Assembly: GCA_946699065.1 (NCBI GenBank)
Contig: CAMPDV010000091.1
Span: forward strand, 744,001-808,000
DNA: 64,000 bases
Source: Loxodes magnus
Taxonomy: Eukaryota > Ciliophora > Karyorelictea > Loxodida > Loxodidae
Direction of reading: 5' to 3'
Both the position numbers and the translations under genes were made by a program. The notes under the pieces were generated by a model. It saw only the letters and a list, made by a program, of their open reading frames with translations, did not search any database and had not been told where the DNA came from. Of the stretch, positions 24,658-36,115 are shown piece by piece (positions within the stretch are counted from its first letter, which is position 1; every line of letters begins with the position of its first letter).

Positions 24658-27213
24658 ATGGACTTTCAACTTTATTGCCCATCTTGCTAAAACTAGTTCG
24701 ATCTTCATTAAAGAATACCTAAAACTCTTGATTGTAAGTGTAAAAATATTGTCTGCTCTTAGTGTATTTAACAGGATTATAAGAAAGATTAAGGATTTAA
24801 ATGTCCTAGATGTAAGAATTTATCTGTTCCTAATGTCGAAGGTTTGAAAAATAATCAGAAGCTGATGCAGATTTTGAAGAATACTAATGTTACTATCAAA
24901 TTTGGAGATAAGTGTAGTTAGCATAGTGATGAGGAGGTTGAGTTCTACTGCATTGATGAAGAAGTGCTGTATTGCAGGAAATGTAGTAATAGACATGAAA
25001 ACCATAATTTTTTATAACTTACTGCAAGTGACTGTGAAGGAGATTGCCTGTTCGAGTAATTCAGCGCAGAGGGTAAGCTTGAAGACCTGTAAAAGTTGTT
25101 TTTTTCTGAATCTCCAGTAAGGAAGAATAAGAAGTTGAGAAATAAAGTAAAGACCTCCTAGAAATTTCTTCAAAGTAGACTTGGTTAAATTCCAAAATAA
25201 ATCACTTAAATAATAAATCAGAGCGTTGTAGATCAAGCTACTACTTTCATGAGTAGTACCATTTCCACTTAACAGCAAGAGTTCAATCAATAAGCACAAG
25301 ACCCAAGCTTTGATAAGGTTATTAATAATTTCAAAATCCAATCTGAAAGCCAGCAATCGTTTTTTTTCTATTAGGACCTTTAGAAATATTTTACTATAAT
25401 ACCTGGACTTAACTAGCTTCTAGTCTATGAAATAAAAAGCAACATATTAAGTTTAGTCAATCTTCAGATTAAAATATCTCCTCAAGATGACTTTCATGCA
25501 ACTTTCTTACCAGACGGTTAGTTATTTGTAACAGGTGGAGTAAGAGCAAGGACTAAACTATATGAGGAGTAAAACATACAGAATGAGGATATAACGGAAA
25601 ACTTGAGCAAGTAGAATTCTGAAGAGAACTTCAAAGAAGATTTCCAATACAACTCCCTAGAAACAATACAGCAGTTTACATTCCTCAATAAAGCTTACAT
25701 AATAAATAACGAAGGTGTAGTCAAAAAAATGAAGTCTATGAATTTCAAAAGAGCATGTCACTAAAGTGTGTTCTATAATGACTTTATTTATGTATTCTCA
25801 GGGATAGTAAATTACAAAAAAGTAATTCCTTAGTGCGAAAAGTATAACATTAAGAAAAATCAGTGAGTCTAGATAACCAACATTCCAATACCTGCAACTA
25901 ACTGTGGAATAGTCTAGATATATGGATTTATCTACATCTCCGGAGGAGTTAAAGAAAACTAAGAAGTGACAGATTAGATATAAGTTTATCAGATTTCAAA
26001 GGATAAATGAAAGATAATGAATATAAAAATGGATAATAAAGGTTAGCTTGTAGGACTAATATTTGAGCATAGTGAGAACTTCTTAATTTTATTCAGTGAT
26101 ACATTTGAGAGAACTTACAGACTTGATAACAATTAAAGCAACTTTACTGATTATGGCCAGAAATTAATATCTGGATTCTTATTAACTACGCCTATCTATG
26201 ATTTTAAAAGGCAGTAAATAATCCTAATAGACAGTAGAGGAAAAGTGTGTATATTTGATTTAAAGACCAAAGAATGAAGATACTTAGAACAGCCAAGCTT
26301 GACAAATAAAAGCTTTATAATGCAGAGACTACTAAGAGAAACTCAGAAGCAAATTGTGCAGACTAAAGATATTAATTAGGAAGAAAGTTGTTTGGTTTAT
26401 TGAGTTATAAGAAACAGAATTACATTTATATTATTTTCATATTAAATAAAGTAAACAGCATCTCAGCAACATACAAGCACAGAATAAATCACGTGGGATA
26501 TTTAACTGTCTTAATAACCCTTAAAGATAAGAAAGATATGCTTTATTAAATGTGTTGAAAAAGCAACGAAAATAGCTAAGAACTAATTCAGAAGACTTAG
26601 AGTTGTAGTCTCAACTAGAGAAAGTGAAGTTAAGGCTTTTTAGTTTGCTGATCTAATTTTAATTCCTACTCTATATGAAGATTTTCTATCTTAGGTCCAG
26701 TTCTTCTTATTTTCATTGTTAATCTACTTAGATTTGATATTTTCGTTATTTATATCCTTTAAGGTAAATGATATATCGTTAATTTTTAAGAGATCTAATA
26801 ATGAAGATTTGGATAGTAGCTAAACTAAACAGACAAAGCATAAATTATATATCTAGAAACCCTTTAAAATTTGGGATTTATATAGAAAGTTTTAAGCTAG
26901 CTAGCTAGCTAAGTAGTAGCAGGTTATATTATATTAAGCTTACTAGAAGGCATTCGAAAATATCTATAATCCTTAGACTAGAAGTTAAGCATTTCATAAT
27001 ACAATAGTAAAGAAGTGCTAGATTTTGGTAGTATTGCAAAATGAATTTTTAGTTCAACAATAGGTATTAAAATCTATTATCTACTTATAAAGCGAAATTA
27101 ACTAATTAGATCATTTTTAAAAATAGCGAAAGCTATTTATTAATAGAATCAACTAGGTAAAAGAATCCTTTGATGCAAAAATTTAAGGATAGATAACTAA
27201 AGTTAGTCATTGA
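24658..27213 (+). CDS. RING/B-box/kelch-repeat protein (TRIM-like)
   Basis: Single exon from ATG 24658. Residues 7-55 hold a zinc cluster (CPSC, CKC, VCSQC, CPRC). Residues 85-115 form a B-box-like cluster (CSQH, FYC, LYCRKC, RHENH). A coiled coil follows to about residue 200. Kelch blades run from about 285 to 560: LFVTGGVRA, YVFSGIVNYKK, then YISGGVKEN. Three blade tryptophans are encoded by UGA (KNQW, KDKW, KTKEW), at the expected positions of kelch strands. RING/B-box proteins act as E3 ligases and kelch propellers bind substrates. The frame stays open beyond the propeller to UGA 27211-27213 (851 residues). The extra 240 residues are uncertain, since a tandem UAA UAA lies soon after the propeller. 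The gene sits inside the spacer of the inverted duplication. Confidence 0.8.
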
Positions 27214-28330
27214 CAATTATAAAGAATGCTTTACTTAAGAGCAAAAGTACTAATTAAATAATCTTAGCAAAAACAGTGTAAGGCTTATAGTTAGAAAATG
27301 TAAATATAGATACTTTTTTCAGTCTAGGAAATAAAGGTCAGCAATATAGTAGAAAAGGTTACATGCAAAGAAATTTTAATTGTAATACAATTTTTTTCTA
27401 AAAAATGCTTAATTTTTTATAGGTATACATCGAACAAATGCATGACAATGTTATCTGGTTTAAGAACAGAGACTAAAGAAAATAATTATATAGAGCAGAT
27501 TTTGATTATTGAGTGATAAAGGAAACTTATTCGTCTGGAGATAAGCAAGTTATTGAAATATATCTTATTAACTCTCCCATAAGCAATTTGAGCTTTAGAA
27601 CCAAAATCTGTTTTAGCAAGAATCTACTTCATTCATTTACTTGGTTATATAATAATTTGATCCCTTCAAGCGTATTAAGCTCATACTGTCTAATTTTCTA
27701 CTTCCATTTTTATCTTTATTACTAGGATATTTTCCTCTGTCTTGTTCATAAAGAATGTTCATTATATAAACTTAACTACAATCTCTCTATATAAAAGAAA
27801 ATAGACAATAACTAGAAAAATGAGATAGTACTGAGTAAATGGGATTAAGTATGGCTTTATAAAGTTAAAGAGGTAGTGGAGAACAACTTTATTTCTAGTA
27901 AATACAATAAATAATTATTCGAGAGAGGCTCGAAACAAAATTGAAATCAGAGAGATAAGTTAATAAAGATAGTAAGAAAGTCTTTTATAAAGCCTTATAT
28001 TATAGCTTTCAGTATCCTTTCTAAATTGCTTTTAGATAAGTAAAAAAGAGTGTTTTAAACAGCTACTATCCTAATCAAGACTTTCATTATAAAAATTTAG
28101 TTAATAGGGGATTAAATCTGTTTAAAGCAAGCTATATAATATATCGTTCATAGTCTTCATTATATTTTAATATTTTCTCTTTAGAAAGAAAAAGTAATCT
28201 TAGGAAAATAAATTTGGAGTGTTTAAATGAGAAAATAATACAAGTTTAGTTAGAATCAAATAGTTGCCTTATTTAAATATTGTCTTATTTTTAGTAATTT
28301 TGACTTTCTCTTTAATAAGAGCAGATTTAG
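27214..28330. other. Spacer of the inverted duplication, 3' part
   Basis: AT-rich. A 70-codon standard-code frame at 27513-27725 has no supporting feature. No gene assigned. Confidence 0.4.
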
Positions 28331-28391
28331 TAATTAAGCAGCTATATGCTTTAACCACTCCTTTAAAACTTACTTTTGACTTATATTATAA

Positions 28392-28464
28392 GCTGGTTTA
28401 GCTCAGTCGGTAGAGCGCCAGCCTTTTAAGCTGGTGGTCAAGGGTTCAAGTCCCTTAGTCGGCG
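28392..28464 (+). tRNA. tRNA-Lys(UUU), right copy
   Basis: The same 73-nt cloverleaf as the left copy: anticodon UUU in loop CTTTTAA, A box TAGCTCAGTCGG and B box GGTTCAAGTCC. The single difference is T instead of C at position 3, turning pair 3:70 into U-G. The acceptor stem still folds. It is probably functional, with slightly weakened stem pairing. Confidence 0.95.
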
Positions 28465-28465
28465 C

Positions 28466-28470
28466 TTTTT
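28466..28470 (+). terminator. RNA polymerase III terminator
   Basis: TTTTT one base after the tRNA-Lys 3' end. Confidence 0.7.
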
Positions 28471-28705
28471 ATTGTAGAAGTTAATTAAACTTGGTATTTG
28501 ATTGACTTAGAAAGTTTCTTATTGAAAACGAAATAAAACGCTAGTAAACGAATATTAGTAGCGAGCAATGATCATAGTAATAAACCATAGTCATGCTTTA
28601 TGCTCTTCATTCCTTTAAAAAACTGCCTTTTAAAATTAAATTAACGAATGAAAACGAAATTTGTCTCCTATTTATTGCGTCTCTTCCTTCTCTTTAAAAT
28701 CAACC

Positions 28706-29293
28706 ATGAACTTTGTGTCCAACTTCCTCTTTCTTTTCTTCGCTGTTGCTCTTATCTCTGCTAACTGTGCTATCAAAACTCCAAGGTCTTAGTAAGAAAA
28801 AAGAAGAGTTAATCCAGCTTCTAAAATAAGTGCAAGTGTATGTAGTTCAGCTGAAATGACTTGTCTGTTATAAACAGCTATTCATAGTTAGAAGAGACAT
28901 CAATCCAATAAAGGCTTGAAGTCTTCTAGTAAAGTAGAGTAAGACTTGAAGAGATACGTGAGTAAGAATTAGTAGTAAGCGAAAGCTGAATTTGAATCAA
29001 TCTTAGAAGAAAACTCTTTACCCATATTGCAAAGTAAACTTCAGAACTTATGAAACTAATTAAACCAAAAGAACGAAGTCACTCTTAACAACTAGCAAAC
29101 CTAAGAAAATAATGACACCTTTTATGAAGAAACTGACCAACTTGTAGAGACTGACATCTAGGAAGAAGAAGTCTAAGAAAACGGGGAGGATTACTGGGTG
29201 TTAATTAAGTATTTGGGAAGTTTTCTATCTTAGGTAGAAGAAAGCAGCATAGAAGGGAGCTTTATGAAGATGAGAGATTAAAGAATAGGGTGA
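28706..29293 (+). CDS. Secreted or lumenal acidic protein, right copy
   Basis: ATG 28706 to UGA 29291-29293, 195 residues. Residues 1-22 are a classic signal peptide: short polar start, core FLFLFFAVALIS, small residues SANCA. The mature part is Gln/Ser/Lys-rich (SSKVEQDLKRYVSKNQQQAK; AEFESILEENSLPILQSKLQ), probably helical. It then becomes acidic (ETDQLVETDIQEEEVQENGE) and ends DYWVLIKYLGSFL. Two cysteines after the signal may form a disulfide. One internal UGA is read as Trp (LQNLWNQLNQ); if it stopped there the protein would lose its last 85 residues. The family is unknown. It is duplicated with the neighbouring tRNA. Confidence 0.7.
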
Positions 29294-29316
29294 TGCTATG
29301 ACTTTTATGTTTTTTA

Positions 29317-30182
29317 GATTATTTCAGTTTTAAATAAAAAGACTTCTATTATTTCAAAAATAAGACATACATAAATAGATTGCTTCATCAATTAAAGTAA
29401 TTGAGTTTGAACTTTAAAATATTAAAGTACTGAATCTTAGTAATTCTTAAGTTAGTGAGTTAATTAGTTAAGCCATTATATATAAATCACAAGCACTTTA
29501 TGACTTTTTAATTGCCTAAATATTTTCCTATAAACTAGCTAAAATTTTAAAAATTTACTCTGAATCAGCTAGATCACAATATATAAAGCAATCATTATGT
29601 TTATTCTAGCTGCTTGAGTAATCAATAGATTGCTTTATGAATATTACACTCACTTGTAGTTAATAACTCTTATTTTAACGAGATGCATTTTCATACTAAC
29701 CAAAGATTTTTTTGTTTAGATGGTTTCATAAGGATATAAATCCTCTGCTAATGAGTAACTTCATATTACTTTTTAGATAATGAATTTTTAACTTTCTACT
29801 GTTTAAAAAATTTCCTTTTATTTAAAAAATAAAGCAAATAAATATCTCTCCTTATGATTCTAAGTCTATTAGATTAAATAATTAGAAAAAATCAAAAGGG
29901 AACATATGACTTAGAATCTACTATCTAGCTTTTCTCTTTTAATCTTTGATCTCTTCTAATTATTCATCCATTTTAAGTACTTAAAATGAGCTTTTTCAAC
30001 TTGTTTAGCACTTTAATTGTTAAGTTTAGAATCTTTAGTGGCTAAGTATTTTAAACTAAGATTAGACTTAATTTAAGCAAAAATTAGAAGTGTTTACTTG
30101 CAAACTTTAGGATCACTAATCTTCTTAAGTAAGAGCATTAGAATCTTATAGCTCTGAAAGCATTTTTTGCAATAGACTAATA
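29317..30182. other. AT-rich intergenic
   Basis: Nothing recognised. Confidence 0.5.
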
Positions 30183-30542
30183 ATGATTTTTGGAATGCTA
30201 TCGTTATCTTTTATAACTTCTTCTACCAAATGAACTGCTTGTCTTATCTACCTCATTATAGATCACTTAGTATAATACTTGCATATTTGGTTTTATTACC
30301 TAAGCTAAAATCTACTTTAGAAATATACCTTTTCTCTCTCTATCATTCAGAGTCTTTGTGTCTTGTAGTGTGAATATCTGATTTTTGAAATTAAAGACTT
30401 ATTTCTCAAATTTAAGGTAATCTATTCAAAGGCTATATTTAAAAAGGGAGAATAGACAGCTTATAATATCAGTATCTTAAGTTAAAAATTAGGTTTATTT
30501 TATTTCTTAAGCTTGACGAAGTATGGAAGACTTTTAGTGTGA
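30183..30542 (+). CDS. Possible small hydrophobic protein
   Basis: A 119-residue frame with hydrophobic stretches (MIFGMLSLSFITSS; CLIYLIIDHLVQYLHIWFYY), convergent with the otubain gene and ending 117 bp from its stop. There is no homology signal, and it may be a chance frame. Confidence 0.25.
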
Positions 30543-30658
30543 AAGAAGTGTAGGTAGTGAAGTTTAAAAAACGTTAATCAAGAAGAGATTAAATCCCTTA
30601 GTTAAAATAACGGAAAAGCTATTTAATCTTAAAGAAATACTTTAGTATGTTATTCTAT

Positions 30659-33484
30659 TCAGTTCTCCTTAACACTTCTTCTTGAAAATTCCTCTAATTT
30701 TGTTTGGTAGAAATCTTTGCTAAGGAAATACTTCATTTCTTCGTTGCTAATTGCTTGATTACAATTCTAGATTGGGCATATTGAGTTTTATCCTTCTTCC
30801 ATGATAAATTAACCATTAGTTTGCTCATAAATGCTTTTGATAATACTAGACTTACAGAATTAATGGCCACATTAGAGAACTACAGGTAAGTCGCTAGAAA
30901 TTCAACATTTAAAATAGCACATATCTGCTAAAGGCTAATTTTTGCTATTTCTATTTAAGGCATAGGTTTTCTAATAAAGTAGGTTTTACTACTCTTAGCT
31001 CAATTTTAAGTTTTTGATGTAGTTAAGAGCTCTTCTCTTACCAGCCTAAGCTAAATCTTCATATTTTTAAACTCCTATCAAAGACTTGATCTCTTCATCT
31101 TTCATAAAGTAGTTCTCACATGAATTGCATTTAGCATGACCCCAATTATCTCCATCTACTTTAATATAGCGATTATTCGTCATTTTTTATATTGTCTTAT
31201 TCAAGCATTGAACATCGAAGTTATGTCCACATCCTAATTAAATGCAATCAGATTTTTTGAAGTCGAATTTACATTCTTAGCATCTTATTAAGTTCTCAAG
31301 TCCGTATGATGCTTAGAGTACGTTAGTGGTAGTTTTCTTATATATGTATTCAACTTTTTGTACGAGATCATAATCCTCATCCTTAGGACTATTTTCTTCT
31401 CCTTCTGCTAGTTAATAAATTTTATAGTATGGAGGACCAGGATCTTCTAAGTTGTAATTTTGAGGTATTTTTTATCCAGTGTAATCTTCAATGTTCTCAT
31501 CATAACCGTCAACATATGAAACATCTTTGTTGTAAAGTATATCATAATGACCAGGCTTGAATAAAAGCTAAATTAAAGGTAGTTTTCCACTGAGTTTTAC
31601 TGTTTCAAAAGAAAGCGAAGACTGTAAGTTCTTGTCAATCAAAATAATTTCTGTCTTAATGTTCAGAACCATCTAAAGAGGACCAATTCCTATTCCATCT
31701 GCTTCTTTTCTCATTGATAATACTTCTTTTAAAATTTTCTAGAAAGGTTCTTAGCAGAAGTTGATATAATGATCTTTATGGACTTCCAAATAATTAGCAG
31801 TTAGAGTTCTCATTTCCCAAACTAAAGCTTCGTCTTATTCATCTTTATTCCTGTGAATTTCCTCAAACAGGTATTTGTTAATCATTACCTCTCCTCTTTC
31901 CTTTTGCTGCTTCAAGTTCTAGAGCAGATTTAGAAAAATATTCCTCAATTCTTAATGTTTCTCACTTCCTTTTCTTACAGTGAAATATCCTTTTGCTAAT
32001 GTGAATTTTTCTATAATACTATTAAGTTCAGATATCGGAGTTGTCACTCTTATCAAGTGCTCAAGATAAGAGTAACCAAAAGCTCTATGATAGCAGTTTC
32101 CATCCCCTCTGATTGTTCTATAGCAATTAAAATCATTCTTCATTTTACTAATAATCAATTAAAGGTTCTAATTGGACTAAAAAACCTTCAGTAAGTTGGT
32201 TAAATTTTCCACCTTATAAACTTGGAATATGTTTGCCTGTTTGTTTATTACTGGTTAAACCTTTTATAAGTTTCTGCTCAGCTATAAAGTCTAATTTTAA
32301 TTACTATTGCTTAAATTATTTTATTAAGGTATTTTAGTTTTGCTTATACTTTCATGGTTTTAGTTCAATGGTTGATTCTTTACTTCCTCTTAGTCACTTT
32401 ACTTTTGCTCTATTTCTGCTGGTTCAATATTTAAGCTCTAAATTAATTGCATTTGAGTAGATTAACTTTAATTTTAAGGTTAATTCTGCAATTAGCTAAT
32501 TTGTATAAAACTCTACTAATCAACTTCTTAGATCTTCTACTGGAGTAACTTCTCAAAGTTTTTGATTTCGCTTTCTAGTCTTTGAATTTATTACTGAGCT
32601 TGGTCTTTTTCAGACCTAAGCTAGATTATAATACTTTCTTTTTCATTAATATTCTTCTTATAATCGTCAATTAGTTTTTATACTTCACCTTCATATTCTT
32701 TAATCAAGTTTTTGGTGTTCAGCTTGTCTTTTTATGCCTATTAAATCTAAGAGTTATCGAACTCAGCTTGAAGATTTTGATACTAACTGCTTTGAACCTT
32801 AATTTAGCTCTCTAAATCATTTATCTTCTAAAGCAGCTCCCATTTTTCATTCTCTTCACTATTAGCATTAGATTTTTCCAGATGATCAGTAGTCGCTTCT
32901 AAGGACTTATCAGAAGCTGCGAACTATTTTGGCTAAAACTCACTTTCACCAAGAAGCTAAACTTTATTATCATGGATTTACTAAAACTCAGTGTATCTTT
33001 TTGATATGCTGCTTTCTATTTCTTTGTCTCTTTATAATAACTCTCACTTTTCTACTTTTTGTTCTTTCATACTATTATTCTAAATCAGCAGTTCTTAAAT
33101 TTAAGACTATGCTTATCCTAGTTGTTTTTTCAAGTCCTAAAACTCTTCTTTTTTAGGTCTCTACTGATACACATCTAGTTATTATATAAGGTTTTACATA
33201 GTAACCTTTAGCTGATTAACCTCCATTTCAAACTTGAGACTAATCCCTTAAAGTTTATTCACTTCATTACTTTTCTGATTTAGCTATTCGCTTCATTATC
33301 TCTCTTTATCTTAATAAGTCCTTTCCTATTACTTTATCTAGCCTTACAGTCCTAAGAGTCTATCATTCAGTTATTCCTTTTCCTTTTTGACATCCTCATG
33401 TTAGCTTTCTACCTATCTTAGTTAAACTTCCATACGTTCTAACTTCTCAGTCAAGCTTTATAAATCATTACTTTAGTTTTCCAT
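30659..33484 (-). CDS. Coiled-coil/otubain (OTU) peptidase/tandem RING protein
   Basis: Single exon, 941 residues, from ATG 33482-33484 to UGA 30659-30661. Residues 1-430 are a long Gln/Glu/Lys coiled coil (LTEKLERMEVQLRQVE; YEGEVQKLIDDYKKNINEK). An otubain-type OTU domain starts at about 440. TIRGDGNCYHRAFGYSYLEH carries the catalytic Cys in DGNC, as in OTUB proteins, and KPGHYDILY supplies the His near residue 645. Residues about 730-800 form a RING-like cluster (CQEC, CGHNFDVQC, CNSC). Residues about 860-915 form a second (CYFKC, CGHQFC, CPIQNC). OTU domains cleave ubiquitin chains and RINGs promote ubiquitination, so one chain joins both activities. The tandem finger module matches 36116-38102. 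Confidence 0.85.
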
Positions 33485-34186
33485 TTTCGTTATCAAACTT
33501 TTATAATTAAATACTTAGTCCTAGTGTTAAAAATATGCTGGATAAGTAGAATTTTTAATAGAATTTATTAGGTTAAATATTCAAAGCAGAGTCAAGAAAA
33601 ACTGCATCTAGTGCTGAACTAGCAGCACATATTAAAGTGACTTATGGTTTAAATATTAAAGCAAACTCTCTTGTAAGTAGGCTATGAAATAAGCTATTTA
33701 CGATATAAATTCAAAAATTCATGGTGTAATATATATACCAAGTAAAGCATCTATTTGAATTACTTTAGTGAGACTACTTAGAGATTTACAAATAGGATAT
33801 AAAAGTTAAGCAAGTAGACTTTTAGAACTCGTGCAGGATTATTTTTCCTTTAGAGTTTTCATCCTAGAAACTTTCTACCTTCATTTCAGATATTATTTTA
33901 AAAACTCCAACTCATATTTAAAGCTATTAAAAGAGTAAATTTCTTAGTTTGATTAAGATAAGAAACTATAATCATGACGCTATAAAGGCAATGTAATACT
34001 TCTCTTTACTCAGCTTATATATATGTTTTGTATTATTTTAAAGTAAAGCAAAACGAAAAATTAGTAAGATATATAATCTTTGCTAGCTTCGAAGTCTTTA
34101 CTTTTATCTAAACAACCTGTTAGGCTTGTAGATTCAAGTTCTAAAGAAAATATAAAGTACTGTCTGCTATTTAATTATTCAGAGAT
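33485..34186. other. Divergent intergenic region
   Basis: AT-rich interval upstream of the otubain gene and the plus-strand gene at 34187. Nothing recognised; likely holds both promoters. Confidence 0.4.
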
Positions 34187-34786
34187 ATGATTGACTGAGT
34201 TTTAGAACTCGAGTTCATTTTAGATGATTGCTAACTGGACTGAGAATGATAAGTTCTTGGGAATTAGAAAAAATATCCGTTATTTGCTTTATCAAAGGAC
34301 AGAATGTTGGGATTAAGACAGTTCTGCTCATTATACACTTTACTTTACGGACTTAAGAATGCCAAGTTTGAGTTCGAAAGTAGTCTAAAAAGGACTATTA
34401 GTTACTTGCATAGTCAAAGTTCTATGAGTTAAACTTCACTCTTCAAAAATAAGACATCATTTTGTTTAGCGAAATTGTTTCCAAGTTAATTTTTGCAAAA
34501 TTTTACTCAATTAAGTTATTAATTCCCAAAATCCATTTGCCATTTTGTATAGAAGAAATACTTTTCTTCATTCTCTGTTAGAGGAAATGCTTCTTAGTTT
34601 TACAATATTAAAAGCTCAAGTTATTATTATAATTTTTATCCCCTATTTACATTTTTTTTATTATAAGAAAGCTCAAATTAGTCAGTCTAAGTTTCATTAC
34701 ATTGCTATGTTTTTGGATTATTATAGTTCTTTTTTGATTCTATTTAAATCAGATAAATTTTAATTTCTTCTCGTATGAGACATTGA
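34187..34786 (+). CDS. Hypothetical protein
   Basis: ATG 34187 to UGA 34784-34786, 199 residues. The first half is convincing: MIDWVLELEFILDDCQLDWE, YPLFALSKDRMLGLRQFCSL, NAKFEFESSLKRTISYLHSQ. The second half is Ser/Phe/Tyr-rich and weaker. The stop is a tandem UGA UGA, and the same frame continues open into the next gene at 34982, so the two could be one protein of about 524 residues if those UGA codons were read as Trp. The KDRMLGLRQF stretch recalls the N-terminal helix of PEX11-type peroxisomal proteins, but this is too weak to name. Confidence 0.45.
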
Positions 34787-34981
34787 TGAGATCACCTTTT
34801 AATCAATATTTACTAAATTTAGTTGAAGAAAGGAAAAATATAAAAAGAGTGTATCCCATCTGGATTTATCCAAACAAGCATAAAAATAAGAGGAAGATAG
34901 TGAGATTATGAAACTTTATTTATAGCATCTTTTGACTGAATTTAGTAAATGATTATTATCTATCGTAATACTTCTAGAGGA

Positions 34982-35761
34982 ATGAAAAAAGAAACTAAGA
35001 AAGACAACTATAAGGATATATTTCTTATACTGAACGACTTAAATGAATCCATAAATAGAAGTTACAATCCTTCTTCATTAAATTCGGTATTTTCATCAAA
35101 GTTTTTTAAACATTTTACAAGCTAGACTAATTATTTAGCTTCCTTTTGCTCAAAAGTACTAGAGAATATTCTAATCAGTGTGTTCTCTTTTTGACACTTA
35201 TTTGGATAAAAGCCAGATGGGATTACTCTTTTTATATCTTCACTTTCTTTTTCTAAATTTAGTAATATTTGACTAAAAGCGGATCTAATAAATGCTATTA
35301 TATCCTTAAATAAGTACTAATATATTCTATTTAGATACTCATTTAATAAAAAGTTACCAATGACATTTATAGAGAAGAATTTCAAGATCATGCTTTAGTT
35401 AAAGTCCACTAGTATATGATCTAATCTAAACTTTTGCTTATATACAATTCTAAGTTTCTAGGATTACTTAATTTAGGGGAAACTTTTAGATTTATAATCA
35501 AAAGTTGATTTTAAATATACAAAATGGTTTTATATCATTTAGATTGTCTTAAACTTCTGTATATTTGAAGATAGAACTAGGGATTAAAGATATAGAATGC
35601 TAATATATCTGTGCGTTATTTATGATATAAGCTCTCATCTGATAAACTTGGTAGAATTGCTTAGTTTGTTTAAGTCTATTAAGCTAAAGTTCGAAAATTA
35701 AAAAATAAGGCTATAAAATCTACCTGATTAGAAGTATAATAACATGAATAAGTTAAAGTGA
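34982..35761 (+). CDS. Hypothetical membrane-associated protein
   Basis: ATG 34982 to UGA 35759-35761, 259 residues, in the same frame as the gene 200 bp upstream. Recognisable stretches are DNYKDIFLILNDLNESINRS, a hydrophobic LISVFSFWHLFG, then FIEKNFKIMLQLKSTSIWSN, KWFYIIQIVLNFCIFEDRTR and ISSHLINLVELLSLFKSIKL. UGA encodes Trp at FSFWHLF and NIWLKAD. The alternation of amphipathic and hydrophobic helices fits a membrane-associated protein. No family is assigned. Confidence 0.45.
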
Positions 35762-36115
35762 TAAAGAGCTTGAGATTATGCCGACTGATGCTTCCAAATT
35801 ATTCTAAGCTCAATTTTAAATGAGATACTTTAAAAAATTTTAGTCTCTATAATGCATAAAATTTAAATTCTTCTATATAGTCTATTTCGATCTTCTAAAC
35901 AGTTGTGAAGTACCTTATCAAAAACAGATAAAAATGACTAGAATGCTAAATAAACACTAAGGCAAAAGTTTATTGAATCTTCATAGTTTATTTATGTTTA
36001 TAAGTTAAATAGAGATTTAAACTAAACTAATGGGAATATATTTTGAAATAAGATGGTTTTTTTCTTTTATCTACTTAAAATTGAGTAAATAAATTATATA
36101 AGTTATTTAATATAA
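35762..36115. other. Convergent intergenic region
   Basis: Lies between the plus-strand gene above and the minus-strand RING gene. The minus gene's frame has no UGA through this interval. Confidence 0.4.

Larger units (their letters stand above)
28331..29316. repeat. Right arm of the 0.99-kb inverted duplication
   Basis: Inverted near-identical match to 22035-23021, with tRNA-Lys and the secreted-protein gene on the plus strand. The 5309-bp spacer between arms shows no palindromic continuation. Confidence 0.9.

Noticed and set aside
25012-25356. Overlapping short frames inside the kelch gene on both strands
   Set aside because: Shadows of the real plus-strand gene, whose frame gives zinc-finger and kelch motifs.
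32929-33156. Hydrophobic 75-codon plus frame opposite the otubain gene
   Set aside because: Antisense of a Lys/Glu/Gln coiled coil, which always reads as Phe/Leu/Ser.
34187-35761. Peroxisomal PEX11 identity
   Set aside because: Only a short helix resembled the family; there is no consistent match along the length.
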